From NCBI GenBank assembly GCA_019359285.1, contig JAHHHQ010000034.1, positions 62,001-126,000 of the forward strand: a stretch of DNA of 64,000 nucleotides. Direction: 5' to 3'. Below are positions 27,675 through 36,460 of the stretch, piece by piece (position 1 is the first letter of the stretch; each line of letters starts with the position of its first letter). This stretch comes from Nodosilinea sp. WJT8-NPBG4. GTDB taxonomy: Bacteria; Cyanobacteriota; Cyanobacteriia; Phormidesmidales; Phormidesmidaceae. The notes under the pieces were generated by a model that was not told the DNA's origin, ran no database searches, and saw nothing but the letters and a program-made list of their open reading frames with translations. The translations under genes and the position numbers were made by a program.

Positions 27675-28475
27675 CTAATTGAGCGCTCGCCACGTGGCTG
27701 GGCCAACAATGCCGTCTACGGTTAGATCATTGGCAGCCTGGGCGGCACGCACGGCGGCCTCAGTTTGGCTGCCGAACACCCCATCGACGGCACCGCTGTA
27801 AAATTTCTTCGTGCGCAGGCGCTGCTGGAGCTGCCGCACGGCGTCCCCCTCCATGCCGGGGCGCAGCACGGGGAGAGCAGCGGCTGGGGTACCTCTGCTA
27901 GGGGTTGCGGGCGTGGTCGTGGCTGGGGGATTAGCCGCCGGGGGAGTGGTCGCCGGGGGAGTTGTACTGCTGGGGGCCGTGGTCGCGGGAGTGGTCGCTG
28001 GTGGGGTTGTACCGCTAGGGGCCGTAGCTGTCGGTGGGTTGGCCTCCCCCGGCGGGGTCGGGAACAGGCGACTCCAGGTGGTAGGACCAACAATGCCATC
28101 GGCGGTAACGCCCGCAGCGGCTTGAAATCGGCGGGCGGCGGCGGCGGTGTCATCTTGGTAGACACCGGTTACCGGGCCGGGGTAATAGCCCAGCAGGATC
28201 AGCATGGACTGTAGTTCTCGTACTGACTCTCCCTGGCTGCCCAACTGAAGAGTAGGCCGGACAATGCGCCCGCCGCTCACTGTGGGTGTAGCGGGTTGGC
28301 TAGCAGGGGGAGTCTCCTCAGTCGGGGTTTGGGCCCATGTTCCGGAAGCGGTTAGGCTGACACCCAGGGCGATGGCGCAGCCTCCCCAGAGGGGAATCGC
28401 GGCGACTGCTCCCCAGACGCGTTGGCTGGCCCCCCCTGGAGTCATCCGTTGTATAAAAGGGGAGACGCAGAACAT
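27675..28475 (-). CDS. Exported protein with two peptidoglycan-binding domains
   Basis: 266-residue protein. The ATG at 28475 has GGAG eight bases upstream; a longer frame reaches 28508. A signal peptide ends near ASGTWAQ. Two PG_binding_1 (Pfam 01471-type) domains follow: LQLGSQGESVRELQSMLILLG...DGIVGPTTWSRL and LRPGMEGDAVRQLQQRLR...VDGIVGPATWRALN. A Pro/Thr/Ala-rich linker of about 65 residues joins them, with internal PPATTPATT-like repeats. No catalytic domain is present, so it probably tethers to or organises peptidoglycan. Confidence 0.88.
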   Translation of the reverse strand: MFCVSPFIQRMTPGGASQRVWGAVAAIPLWGGCAIALGVSLTASGTWAQTPTEETPPASQPATPTVSGGRIVRPTLQLGSQGESVRELQSMLILLGYYPGPVTGVYQDDTAAAARRFQAAAGVTADGIVGPTTWSRLFPTPPGEANPPTATAPSGTTPPATTPATTAPSSTTPPATTPPAANPPATTTPATPSRGTPAAALPVLRPGMEGDAVRQLQQRLRTKKFYSGAVDGVFGSQTEAAVRAAQAANDLTVDGIVGPATWRALN

Positions 28476-28600
28476 AGACTTGGCTCCAGGCAGGGTAACA
28501 GAACGCAAGAGAACCCCAAGGGCTTGACAGCAAGCATTATAGGATTGCTGTCAGCAAATAGACTACTACACCCCTTAAAATTCAACAGGGTCTTTATTGG

Positions 28601-29377
28601 ATGGTTCAAACTGGTTCACAGTACGATCGCCTGGTGGCTGCCCTAGAAGCTGTAGTAATTAGCGATCGCAGCACTGCTCGTCCCAGGGTTACCGAAGACC
28701 TCGGGTGGCAGGAGGGTCTCCTGCAAGCGGCTGCCGCCTGCGCCAGGGGAGAGCGGCTGCTGTCGCCGCGCTGGCAAGCCCATTTTCAATCGCTGTCCAG
28801 CTCGGCGGCGGCGATTAACGCCCTCCCCTATCTGTGGGTAATGGCCGATGTCCATGGTCACCACCGAAAAGCTGTGTACCGCTGGATAGAAGAGTTGGAG
28901 CTGTCCCCGGCGGCGGCGGTGGCCTGCGAGCAAATGTTTACCGTCCTGTGCCAGCAGATGGGAGCCACCCACAGCCTCAGTGCTCTAGCCCGTGCCCTGC
29001 CTGGTGGCGCAGGACCTCAGGATGGCGCAGGCCTAGTGGCGCAGGCCCTTAGCCTAGTGGTGCAGAGCCAGGGGCAGTTCGCAGTGGCCTTGGGCCTGGC
29101 TCGTCATCGAGAATGGTTGGCGGCGGAGATTCCCCTCCAGGGAGGCTGCGCCATCGCCCTAGTGGGTCTGCTGACCGGGCTAGCCAGCGGCCGCGCTGGG
29201 CTCGGTGCTGCGCTTCGCCAGCGCTGGCTACTCGACTACCACCCTGCCCAGCCCGACCCCTGGCGGGAGATCGATGCCGATGCCTTGGCGGCCCTAGCGA
29301 CAACGCTGCATTGCCGTTGGGCGGGGATAGCGCCTCCTACCCTATCCTCCACTTTGCCCCTGGGGTTGAGAGGCTGA
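28601..29377 (+). CDS. Hypothetical protein, weakly ADP-ribosylglycohydrolase-like
   Basis: 258-residue, Ala/Leu-rich, helical protein. The segment EIPLQGGCAIALVGLLTGLASGRAGLG vaguely recalls the helical core of ADP-ribosylglycohydrolases, but I see no metal-binding Asp pairs, so enzymatic activity is not supported. It has no signal peptide. It lies about 150 bases upstream of the 7TM-HD phosphohydrolase in the same direction and may be co-transcribed. Confidence 0.6.
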   Translation: MVQTGSQYDRLVAALEAVVISDRSTARPRVTEDLGWQEGLLQAAAACARGERLLSPRWQAHFQSLSSSAAAINALPYLWVMADVHGHHRKAVYRWIEELELSPAAAVACEQMFTVLCQQMGATHSLSALARALPGGAGPQDGAGLVAQALSLVVQSQGQFAVALGLARHREWLAAEIPLQGGCAIALVGLLTGLASGRAGLGAALRQRWLLDYHPAQPDPWREIDADALAALATTLHCRWAGIAPPTLSSTLPLGLRG

Positions 29378-29524
29378 CTCGACGGGCGCAGGCGCTGGAC
29401 CACAGCCGCCGCCTATAATAGCTTCTGAGAGGTCTTAGTTGAGCTCAAAGCCTTGATGGCTGCGGAGAAACGGTGCTCTCACAGCTTTAGTCTGGGGTTT
29501 CCCTGCCTCTGCCCGCCCCTTTAA

Positions 29525-32053
29525 ATGTCTCAATTTATGAAGGCAATTCAGGACATTGTGGCTGCGGTCGAGCGCTGGTGGGCCCTAGAGCAGCAGGCTA
29601 TGAAGCCGACTACACCCCGTTCTACGCTGTCGCCGCGATCGCTATCCCTGAATGTGGAGGCGGTGAATACGCAGGCGCTTGCTACCTCAGCCCAGCGCCG
29701 CATGGAAGGGTGGCCTCAGCCCTGTCGCCCGCTCCGGCGGCGCAAAAATATTCGCCATCCCCGGTTGGCCTTCGCGATCGCCACCCTAGGACTGACGGCC
29801 ATTCTAGGGCAGCGTTTTTACAATCAGCCGGGGTTGCAGGTGGGCAGCATTGCCCCCAGCACCGTGCTGGCTCCAAGCACGGTGCGAGTAGAAGATAAAG
29901 AGACTACCGAAGCGCGTCGTCGCGATGCCCGCAACGGTGCTCTGCAAGTGCTCCAGGTTGATCCCGCCGTCGATGATTCGGTGCTGCGATCGCTCAACGC
30001 TTTGATGGATCAGGTGGGCGATATCCGCCGCCAGGCCGGCGGGGTGCCCTTTGTGGCAACCAGCAAATTGTCGACTCAGGTGCAGGTTTACCTGCGCCGC
30101 TCCGACGACGCCACTTGGCTCAAGCTGCGCAGCCTCATCGACCCCCTGGCCGACGATAGCGCCAAGGGTGAGCAGGTGCCCTTAGCAACGCTGCTGCGCA
30201 ACCAAACCATCACCCCCAATCAGCAGACAGCCCTGGGAGAACTGTGGGCCTACGGTCAGCGGTCTAGTAGTCAAGAGCTGGCGAAACTGCTGACGGCGGT
30301 GGAAAAGTCTCGCCAGAGCTATCAAGAGGCGATGGCCAATTTAACGCTGCTGGCCGCCCAGTCCGAGGGTGTTGCTGAGGCTCCTCCCCTGTTCGATCTG
30401 CCGCTGCAAGACTGGGTCAATGCTCAAGCCGAGATTCGCAAAGCCGCAGAGCGCATGCTGGCCCAGGGCATTCATGCTGGACTGCCGCCCGAGATGCTCG
30501 ACCGGGCGGCCTACCTTCAGCTCAAAGACACCTTGCCTCACCCAATCGAGCCCCTGGCTCGCCAGCTCTTGCTCTCGACTCTGGAGCCAAACCTGGTCGA
30601 AGATAGCGATCGCACTCGGCAGCAGGCCGACATGGCCGCAGAGGCCGTAAAACCCGTGATTATAGAGGCGCAGCAGGGCGAGCTGATTGTCTCGACTGGA
30701 GAACCCATCAGCCAGGAACAGTTTGTGCTGCTCGACAGCTTTAACCTCAGCCAGCGCCGCTTTAACTACTGGGGGCTGGCCATGTTTGGCGGGCTGGTGG
30801 CGGGTGGGGTGGGTTTGTTTTTGCTGGTTGAGCACTGGGTGCCCCAGCGGCTGCGTCAAAAAGACTATTTGCTTCTGTCGGCGATGGTGGTCAGCACCGG
30901 GGTGATGCAAATTTTTGGGATAGCGGCCTACGGGCTACCGGCCATTGGTCTTTTGGCGGGCAGCTTCTACGGTCCGGTGCTGGGCGGCACGCTGGTGGTG
31001 CTGGTGGCGGTGCTGCTGCCAGTGGGTTCGGCCGTGAGCAGCATTTCGTTGATGGCGGGGGCGGCGGGGGCTCTAGTGTGCAGTCTGCTGGCGAGCCGCA
31101 TGCGATCGCGCGAAGAGTTGGCCCTGCTGGGCGGCGGTGTCGGGCTCACCCAGGGGGTGGTTTACCTGCTGTTAACTCTGGTGGTGAGCCCGGTGTCTTT
31201 GCTTTCTGCCTGGTCGGTAATGCTGACTGGGGCTGCTCTCCAAGGCATCTATGGGGTGATTTCTAGCATTGCGGCCCAGGGCCTGAGCCCCTACCTAGAG
31301 CACCTGTTTGACCTGGTTACCCCAATTCGCCTGGCCGAGCTGTCGAGCCCCAACCGCCCCATGCTGAAGCGGTTGGCCTCCGAAGCGCCGGGCACCTTTC
31401 AGCACACGGTGTTTGTGTCGAGTCTGGCTGAGGCCGCGGCCCGCGCCCTGGGCTGCAACGTCGAGCTGGTGCGGGCCGGTACGCTTTACCACGACATCGG
31501 CAAAATGCACGACCCCCAGGGCTTTATCGAAAACCAAATGGGCGGCCCCAACAAGCACGACGAACTTAACGACCCCTGGCTCAGCGCCGCCATCATTAAA
31601 AAGCACGTTACCGAGGGCATTGTGATGGCTCGCAAATGTCGGTTGCCCAAGGCGGTGCGATCGTTCATTCCCGAGCACCAGGGCACGATGCTGATCAGCT
31701 ATTTCTATCACCAGGCCCAGGAACTGGCCAAGGAGGAACCGACCCTGGTGGTTCAAGAAGCTGACTTTCGCTACGATGGCCCCGTTCCCCAGTCGCCTGA
31801 GACTGGCATTGTCATGCTGGCCGACTCCTGCGAAGCGGCGCTGCGATCGCTCACCAACGCCACCCCCGACGAGGCCCTGGCCATGGTCAACCGTATTCTG
31901 CGCGCCCGCTGGAAAGACAACCAGCTGGTAGAATCAGGCCTCACCCGCGACCACATGACCCTAATTGCCGAGATTTTTGTGCAGGTGTGGCAGCAGTATA
32001 ACCACAAGCGGATTGCCTACCCGAAGGCGGCGCTGGCGCCGAGGGCGGGGTAG
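29525..32053 (+). CDS. 7TM-HD family phosphohydrolase (PgpH-like)
   Basis: 842-residue membrane protein. A short cytoplasmic N-terminus and one helix (about 83-100) are followed by an extracytoplasmic 7TMR-HDED domain (about 100-410), seven helices (about 415-600) and a C-terminal HD domain. The HD domain shows FQHTVFVSSLAEAAA (His near 627), YHDIGKM (His-Asp near 656), HVTEGIVMARK and IPEHQGT. The architecture matches PgpH, a c-di-AMP phosphodiesterase, so this is likely a nucleotide second-messenger hydrolase in cyanobacteria. Confidence 0.9.
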   Translation: MSQFMKAIQDIVAAVERWWALEQQAMKPTTPRSTLSPRSLSLNVEAVNTQALATSAQRRMEGWPQPCRPLRRRKNIRHPRLAFAIATLGLTAILGQRFYNQPGLQVGSIAPSTVLAPSTVRVEDKETTEARRRDARNGALQVLQVDPAVDDSVLRSLNALMDQVGDIRRQAGGVPFVATSKLSTQVQVYLRRSDDATWLKLRSLIDPLADDSAKGEQVPLATLLRNQTITPNQQTALGELWAYGQRSSSQELAKLLTAVEKSRQSYQEAMANLTLLAAQSEGVAEAPPLFDLPLQDWVNAQAEIRKAAERMLAQGIHAGLPPEMLDRAAYLQLKDTLPHPIEPLARQLLLSTLEPNLVEDSDRTRQQADMAAEAVKPVIIEAQQGELIVSTGEPISQEQFVLLDSFNLSQRRFNYWGLAMFGGLVAGGVGLFLLVEHWVPQRLRQKDYLLLSAMVVSTGVMQIFGIAAYGLPAIGLLAGSFYGPVLGGTLVVLVAVLLPVGSAVSSISLMAGAAGALVCSLLASRMRSREELALLGGGVGLTQGVVYLLLTLVVSPVSLLSAWSVMLTGAALQGIYGVISSIAAQGLSPYLEHLFDLVTPIRLAELSSPNRPMLKRLASEAPGTFQHTVFVSSLAEAAARALGCNVELVRAGTLYHDIGKMHDPQGFIENQMGGPNKHDELNDPWLSAAIIKKHVTEGIVMARKCRLPKAVRSFIPEHQGTMLISYFYHQAQELAKEEPTLVVQEADFRYDGPVPQSPETGIVMLADSCEAALRSLTNATPDEALAMVNRILRARWKDNQLVESGLTRDHMTLIAEIFVQVWQQYNHKRIAYPKAALAPRAG

Positions 32054-32250
32054 GGGAGTGGATGGGTGGGAGAGTGGATGGGTGGAAGGGTGGATGCGTA
32101 GGGGCATGGGGGCGTAGATGAGCGGTTAGGTGAAGCGATGGAAAGGTGAAGAGGCCATAACTCCCGTTCCGATCCCCAATCCATCTACCCATCTACCCAT
32201 CTACCCTCCCACCCATCTACCCATCTACCCTCCTACCCATTCACCCGCCA
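32048..32250. repeat. C-rich/G-rich intergenic repeat, copy C (longest)
   Basis: The spacer between the HD protein and the permease. The left arm (about 32048-32112) is G-rich (GGAGTGGATGGGTGGGAG). A core of about 70 bases follows. The right arm (32180-32247) is C-rich with repeated ACCCATCT octamers and ends 3 bases before the permease ATG. The arms are imperfect reverse complements, so a large cruciform or RNA stem is possible. Confidence 0.8.
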
Positions 32251-33213
32251 ATGCTTGGCTACCTGCTCAAACGCCTGCTGATCGCTATTCCCACGCTGCT
32301 GGCCATTAGCGCGGTGATCTTTTTCATTCTGGCGCTGGCGCCCAGCAATCCCCTGGGGGATCTGGCGACGAATCCGGCGATTACGCCGGAGGTGCGGGAA
32401 AACATTATGCGATCGCTCGGCCTTGACCAACCCATACCCATTCGCTATTTGAAATGGACGGTGGCCTTGTTTAGCGGCAACCTGGGCTACTCGTTTACTA
32501 GCCGCCTGCCGGTGGCGGAGCTGATTGCGCAGCGGTTGCCGGTTACCCTGTGGGTGATTGGGGTGGCCTATCTGCTGAGCGTGACCCTGGCACTGCCCCT
32601 GGGAATGGTGGCGGCGCTGCGGCACAACACCTGGATTGATCGGGCTATTACGACGTTGGCGTTTATGGGGTTTTCGACGCCGCCGTTTTTTTCGGGGCTG
32701 GTGCTAATCATTGTGCTGAGCGTGCGGCTGGGCTGGCTGCCCTTTATCTACGACAACCAGCTGGTGGTGAGCGATGCCGCGACCCTAGGACGGTGGCTGA
32801 AGCAGTCGATCATGCCGATCGCAACGTTGGTGCTGTTTCAAACGGCGGTGCTGCTGCGGTTTGTGCGGGCCGCCATGCTCGAAGAAATTCCGCAGAACTA
32901 TGTGAAAACGGCGCGGGCTAAGGGGCTGGGCCGCTGGCGTATCGTCACTTTGCACATGCTGCGCAATGCGCTGATTCCGGTGGTGACGCTGGTGGCGCTG
33001 GATATTCCGACGATTTTTACGGGGGCGCTGGTGACAGAGCAGGTGTTTCGGGTGCCGGGGATTGGGGCGCTGCTGATCGAGTCGATCTATCGCAGTGATA
33101 CGCCGGTGGTGATGGGGATTGCGTTTATCTACGCGGTGCTGGTGGTGGCGTTTAACCTGGTGGCCGACTTGCTCTATGGCATTATTGACCCTCGGGTGCG
33201 CTATGGCCATTAA
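32251..33213 (+). CDS. Oligopeptide-type ABC permease, DppB-like
   Basis: 320-residue inner-membrane permease of the dipeptide/oligopeptide/nickel class. MLGYLLKRLLIAIPTLLAISAVIFF is the classic N-terminal helix, followed by PIRYLKWTVALFSGNLGYS, a typical loop, and the EAA motif TARAKGLGRWRIVTLHMLRNALIPV. Six helices are seen. It overlaps the DppC-like gene by 11 bases. No cognate binding protein or ATPase lies nearby. Confidence 0.9.
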   Translation: MLGYLLKRLLIAIPTLLAISAVIFFILALAPSNPLGDLATNPAITPEVRENIMRSLGLDQPIPIRYLKWTVALFSGNLGYSFTSRLPVAELIAQRLPVTLWVIGVAYLLSVTLALPLGMVAALRHNTWIDRAITTLAFMGFSTPPFFSGLVLIIVLSVRLGWLPFIYDNQLVVSDAATLGRWLKQSIMPIATLVLFQTAVLLRFVRAAMLEEIPQNYVKTARAKGLGRWRIVTLHMLRNALIPVVTLVALDIPTIFTGALVTEQVFRVPGIGALLIESIYRSDTPVVMGIAFIYAVLVVAFNLVADLLYGIIDPRVRYGH

Positions 33214-34111
33214 TACCGACCTTGCGCCCGGTCAAGTCGCTCTAGCGGGGAGCAATCGGGTTTGGGAACGGCTGTGGGGCGATCGCACCGCCCAAGTTGC
33301 CCTGGTGGTGCTGGGGATGTTGATGCTGGCGATCGCCCTTGGCCCCCTCCTCTACTCCGGCTCTCCCAGCACCATCGACTTTGGCCGCGCCTTTTTGCCG
33401 CCCGGTGTGGGACAGCCCCTGGGCACCAACGACTTGGGCCAAGACCAGCTGGCCCGACTGTTGATTGGCGGCCGCATTTCGCTAGCGGTGGGGCTGGCAG
33501 CTACCCTGGTGGGCATTAGCCTGGGGGTAGCTATCGGTGCCTTGGCTGGGTTCTGCGGCGGTTGGGTGGATGTTGTTTTGATGCGCGTCACCGACCTGTT
33601 TTTGGCCCTGCCACAACTGCCGCTGGTGCTGCTGGTGGTCTACCTGCTGGGCGATCCGGTGCGCCGCACTCTGGGGCCAGAACGGGGTATTTTTCTGTTG
33701 ATTGTGCTGCTGATTGGCGGCTTGAGTTGGATGTCGGTGGCGCGCCTGGTGCGGGCCGGGTTCTTAAGCCTCAAGCAGCGCACTTTTGTGCAGGCGGCCG
33801 TGGCCCTGGGAGCGCGACCCTGGGGAATTGTCAAAACCCATCTGCTGCCAAATATCCTCGGCCCGGTGATTGTGGCGGCGACCATTGGCGTGGGCAATGC
33901 CCTCTTAGCTGAGTCTACCCTGAGCTTTCTTGGGGTAGGATTTCCCCCTGACGTACCCACCTGGGGACGCATGCTTTACGATGCCCAAAACTACATCGAG
34001 AGCGCCCCTTATCTGGTGCTGGCCCCTGGTGTGGCAATTTTTCTCACAGTACTCTGCATCAACACGCTGGGCGATCGCCTCCGCGATAGTCTAGATCCCA
34101 CCAGCCGCTAA
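33203..34111 (+). CDS. Oligopeptide-type ABC permease, DppC-like
   Basis: 302-residue second permease. It shows LGTNDLGQDQLARLLIGGRISLAVG, the hallmark of DppC/OppC, and the EAA loop AAVALGARPWGIVKTHLLPN. ESTLSFLGVGFPPDVPTWGRML is also diagnostic. The ATG at 33203 sits inside the end of the DppB-like gene and is preferred to an upstream start because the upstream frame is the antiphase read-through of that gene. The deacetylase follows after 4 bases, suggesting one transcript. Confidence 0.9.
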   Translation: MAINTDLAPGQVALAGSNRVWERLWGDRTAQVALVVLGMLMLAIALGPLLYSGSPSTIDFGRAFLPPGVGQPLGTNDLGQDQLARLLIGGRISLAVGLAATLVGISLGVAIGALAGFCGGWVDVVLMRVTDLFLALPQLPLVLLVVYLLGDPVRRTLGPERGIFLLIVLLIGGLSWMSVARLVRAGFLSLKQRTFVQAAVALGARPWGIVKTHLLPNILGPVIVAATIGVGNALLAESTLSFLGVGFPPDVPTWGRMLYDAQNYIESAPYLVLAPGVAIFLTVLCINTLGDRLRDSLDPTSR

Positions 34112-34115
34112 CGCT

Positions 34116-34907
34116 ATGGCTCCTCCCCACCACCAACTGCTGACCCAAGTCGCCCGGATGTTTCCGGATGCGCTGTTCTACGCGCCTACCAAAGCCCCCC
34201 TGGTGGCACTGACCATTGACGATGTGCCGACACCGGGCGATCGCGACGATGCCTCTACCCGGCTGATTCTCAACGCGTTAGATGCCTACAACCGCACCGC
34301 CGAGCACCCAATACACGCCACGTTCTTCGTCATTACCGACCATCTCAACCCCGGCAGCACGATTCTGCAAGACATTCTCGCCAGCGGCCACGAAATTGCT
34401 AACCACGGCACCACCGACACCACCCCGGCCATCTTGCAGCCGGCCCAGTTTGCCCGCCACTTTCAAGAGGCCCACGATCGCATCACCGACCTGATTCAGC
34501 AGCCCCTGCGCTGGTATCGCCCTGGGCGCGGTCTCTACAACCGGGCTATGGTTGACCACATTCGGCTTGCTCCCGGCTACGAGTCGCTGGTGGCGCTGGC
34601 TTCAATGATTCCCTTCGACACCATGCGAAGCCTTAGCACGCCCAACCTCAACACCTGGTACCTGGCGCAATTTATTTTTCCGGGGGCGATTTTTGTCATG
34701 CACGGTGGCTCGATGGAGCGCTGCGTTCAGACTGCCCACGCCTTGCCCACCCTACTGGCGCTGATCGATCGCCAGGGGTACCGCGTTGGCACCCTCTCGG
34801 AGCTGTACGATAGCCTGGCTAAGGAGTCTACAGCAGAAACTCCCGCAGGGCCGCCGCCACCCCATCCGCCTCAACCCCCGGTGCCACCCAGTCAGCCCCC
34901 TGCTTGA
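34116..34907 (+). CDS. Polysaccharide deacetylase (CE4/NodB family)
   Basis: 263-residue deacetylase. Motif 1 is LTIDDVP with Asp35 and Asp36 (usual TFDDGP). Motif 2 GHEIANHGTTD supplies His92 and His97. Motif 3 RWYRPGRG and the late VMHGG (His196) complete the site. There is no signal peptide, unlike most envelope deacetylases, so it may act in the cytoplasm or on a small substrate. The last 26 residues are a Pro-rich tail (PAGPPPPHPPQPPVPPSQ) read through the 3' end of the convergent HAD gene, an 80-base overlap. Confidence 0.85.
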   Translation: MAPPHHQLLTQVARMFPDALFYAPTKAPLVALTIDDVPTPGDRDDASTRLILNALDAYNRTAEHPIHATFFVITDHLNPGSTILQDILASGHEIANHGTTDTTPAILQPAQFARHFQEAHDRITDLIQQPLRWYRPGRGLYNRAMVDHIRLAPGYESLVALASMIPFDTMRSLSTPNLNTWYLAQFIFPGAIFVMHGGSMERCVQTAHALPTLLALIDRQGYRVGTLSELYDSLAKESTAETPAGPPPPHPPQPPVPPSQPPA

Positions 34908-35661
34908 CCGGCTCCGGAGCATCGCCCATGGCCACACCAATGCCTGCGTAGCGCAGCATTTCGAGGTCATTGTAGTTGTCGCCAACGGTCATTACCTGGT
35001 CGGGATTGAGACCCAGCAGGTCTTCGGCCAAAAACCGCACCGCTTCGCCCTTGTTGGCCTTGGGATGGGTGGCTTCGACAAAATATTCCACCGATCGCGT
35101 TAGATATACATCGTCGAGGGGGTAGCGCTGCCCCAGATCGCTGAGGATGTCGCTCAGTAGATCCAGGTTTTCGCTCAGGGTCAGCAGCTTGGTGGTTTCG
35201 ATGGCGGCGTTGCCCGCCAGTAGAGCGGTTAAGTCCCCCGCTGCGATTGGGTTAACGCCCGATCGCACGGCGTAGGCCTTGGTGTCTTCAATGATGGCCC
35301 GCACGTGAAGCTGGTCGTCAATGTAGAGGTGAATCGACAGGTCGTTGTTGGCCTCCATCGGGGCCAGATAGGCGAGAATTTCGAGGGCCAGCTGCCGGGG
35401 CAGCGGGGTGTGGCGGTGCAGTTTCTGCGTGTTGGGGTCTTTGATGAATGCCCCTTGGTAGGCCATCAGCGGCAGGGTTGAGCCCACCACCTGGTAGAAC
35501 CGCAGGGCCGATTGATACATGCGGCCAGTGGCGATCGCCACCTCAATTCCCCGCTGCTGCACCTCGCGTACCGCCTCCAGCACCGGTTCGCTGATCTGGT
35601 TAGATACGCCGGCCAGGGTGCCATCGATATCGAGCACGAGTAGACGAATGTCGGCAGTCAT
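34828..35661 (-). CDS. HAD-IIB (Cof-type) phosphatase
   Basis: 277 residues from the ATG at 35661; a start at 35673 adds four. The HAD nucleophile motif is VLDIDGTLAG, the cap is type IIB, and VMTVGDNYNDLEMLRYAGIGVAMGDAP carries motif IV. The C-terminal helix (VEADGVAAALREFL) is intact, so this is the established occupant of the 80-base convergent overlap. The substrate is not predictable; the family dephosphorylates sugar phosphates and cofactors. Confidence 0.9.
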   Translation of the reverse strand: MTADIRLLVLDIDGTLAGVSNQISEPVLEAVREVQQRGIEVAIATGRMYQSALRFYQVVGSTLPLMAYQGAFIKDPNTQKLHRHTPLPRQLALEILAYLAPMEANNDLSIHLYIDDQLHVRAIIEDTKAYAVRSGVNPIAAGDLTALLAGNAAIETTKLLTLSENLDLLSDILSDLGQRYPLDDVYLTRSVEYFVEATHPKANKGEAVRFLAEDLLGLNPDQVMTVGDNYNDLEMLRYAGIGVAMGDAPEPVKQGADWVAPGVEADGVAAALREFLL

Positions 35662-35749
35662 GGGGGCAGCCACTAAAGAGTTCCGCGTCTATTATCTATG
35701 GCGGAGGGACATTATCTAGGTGCTGCATGGCACCTCGCTGCGGGCGTAA

Positions 35750-36139
35750 CTAGGGCAATTGAACGGAGCAATCGGTGAGCGTCTGGGCCTGCGCAGCAAA
35801 CTTACGGTCAAAGGTATAAATTTCGACGCACATTTGGCTAGTTGCTAAGTGCAGAGCATCGGCAAAGTCGAGACCATTTTCGTGCCATTGCAACACCTGG
35901 GCCATCAGATTGCCGTTGGTCAACTGCACGTTGGGTAAGCCAAATAATTTCCTAAAGGCAGCACAAATTTCACTGGGCTGAAAGCCGTAGGCAAAACGCA
36001 GCACCCACTCTGTTTCTAGAATGACTGTGTCGGGAATAAAAATCTCTGGCGTTTGAAATAGCTTGAAGCTAGCGTTGTACTGCTGTTCATCGTCCTTGGT
36101 CAGCAGTCTGACAATAATGTTGGTATCAACGGCGATCAT
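35750..36139 (-). CDS. PIN-domain toxin (VapC type)
   Basis: 129-residue PIN-domain ribonuclease. The acidic residues expected in the active site are present: Asp5 in IAVDTNIIVRLL, Glu42 in ILETEWVLR, Asp91/Asp94 in GLDFADALHLA and Asp111 in TFDRKF. The family cleaves RNA and is held inactive by the antitoxin. It overlaps its antitoxin gene by 14 bases, the usual coupling. Confidence 0.9.
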   Translation of the reverse strand: MIAVDTNIIVRLLTKDDEQQYNASFKLFQTPEIFIPDTVILETEWVLRFAYGFQPSEICAAFRKLFGLPNVQLTNGNLMAQVLQWHENGLDFADALHLATSQMCVEIYTFDRKFAAQAQTLTDCSVQLP

Positions 36140-36389
36140 GCCACTGCTCCATTACACCCCGGCGAATGGCTTGGTCAAAATCGTCCAGGCTTTTGGGTGA
36201 GCCTTGATAGTTAAGGCAGCCCGCCACCTGCGTCAAGGTTGTCGGCTCAAAAGGCTTTTTAGGTTTCAGCAAAATCCCATCGCCTACATCCACAGCGATG
36301 AGCTCCTGCCCCGTCTCCCAGTGGTGAGCGACCCGCAGGGCTTTCGGGATAATTACCTGGCCTTTGCTGGAAAGACGCGTCACTTCCAT
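36126..36389 (-). CDS. AbrB/MazE-type antitoxin (VapB)
   Basis: 87 residues from the ATG at 36389; the frame could also begin at 36401. The N-terminal swapped-hairpin DNA-binding domain reads MEVTRLSSKGQVIIPKALR and then ILLKPKKPF. The C-terminal half (SPKSLDDFDQAIRRGVMEQW) should bind the toxin. It lies upstream of and overlaps the PIN gene. Such pairs repress their own promoter, which would lie within 36390-36460. Confidence 0.88.
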   Translation of the reverse strand: MEVTRLSSKGQVIIPKALRVAHHWETGQELIAVDVGDGILLKPKKPFEPTTLTQVAGCLNYQGSPKSLDDFDQAIRRGVMEQWHDRR

Positions 36390-36460
36390 AACCGCTAACA
36401 TTACCGTTGGTAAGAAATTAGTAAGACTCTAGCATCGTCAATCTGATTTTGTCGGCAAGG

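Noticed and set aside
27722..28214. Long open frames on both strands over the peptidoglycan-binding gene
   Set aside because: They arise from the Pro/Thr/Ala-rich linker and its antisense Gly/Arg/Val reading; only the minus-strand frame has recognisable domains and a signal peptide.
32180..32247. Possible CRISPR array from regular C-rich units
   Set aside because: The units are 7-8 bases, contiguous and degenerate, with no unique spacers and no cas genes.
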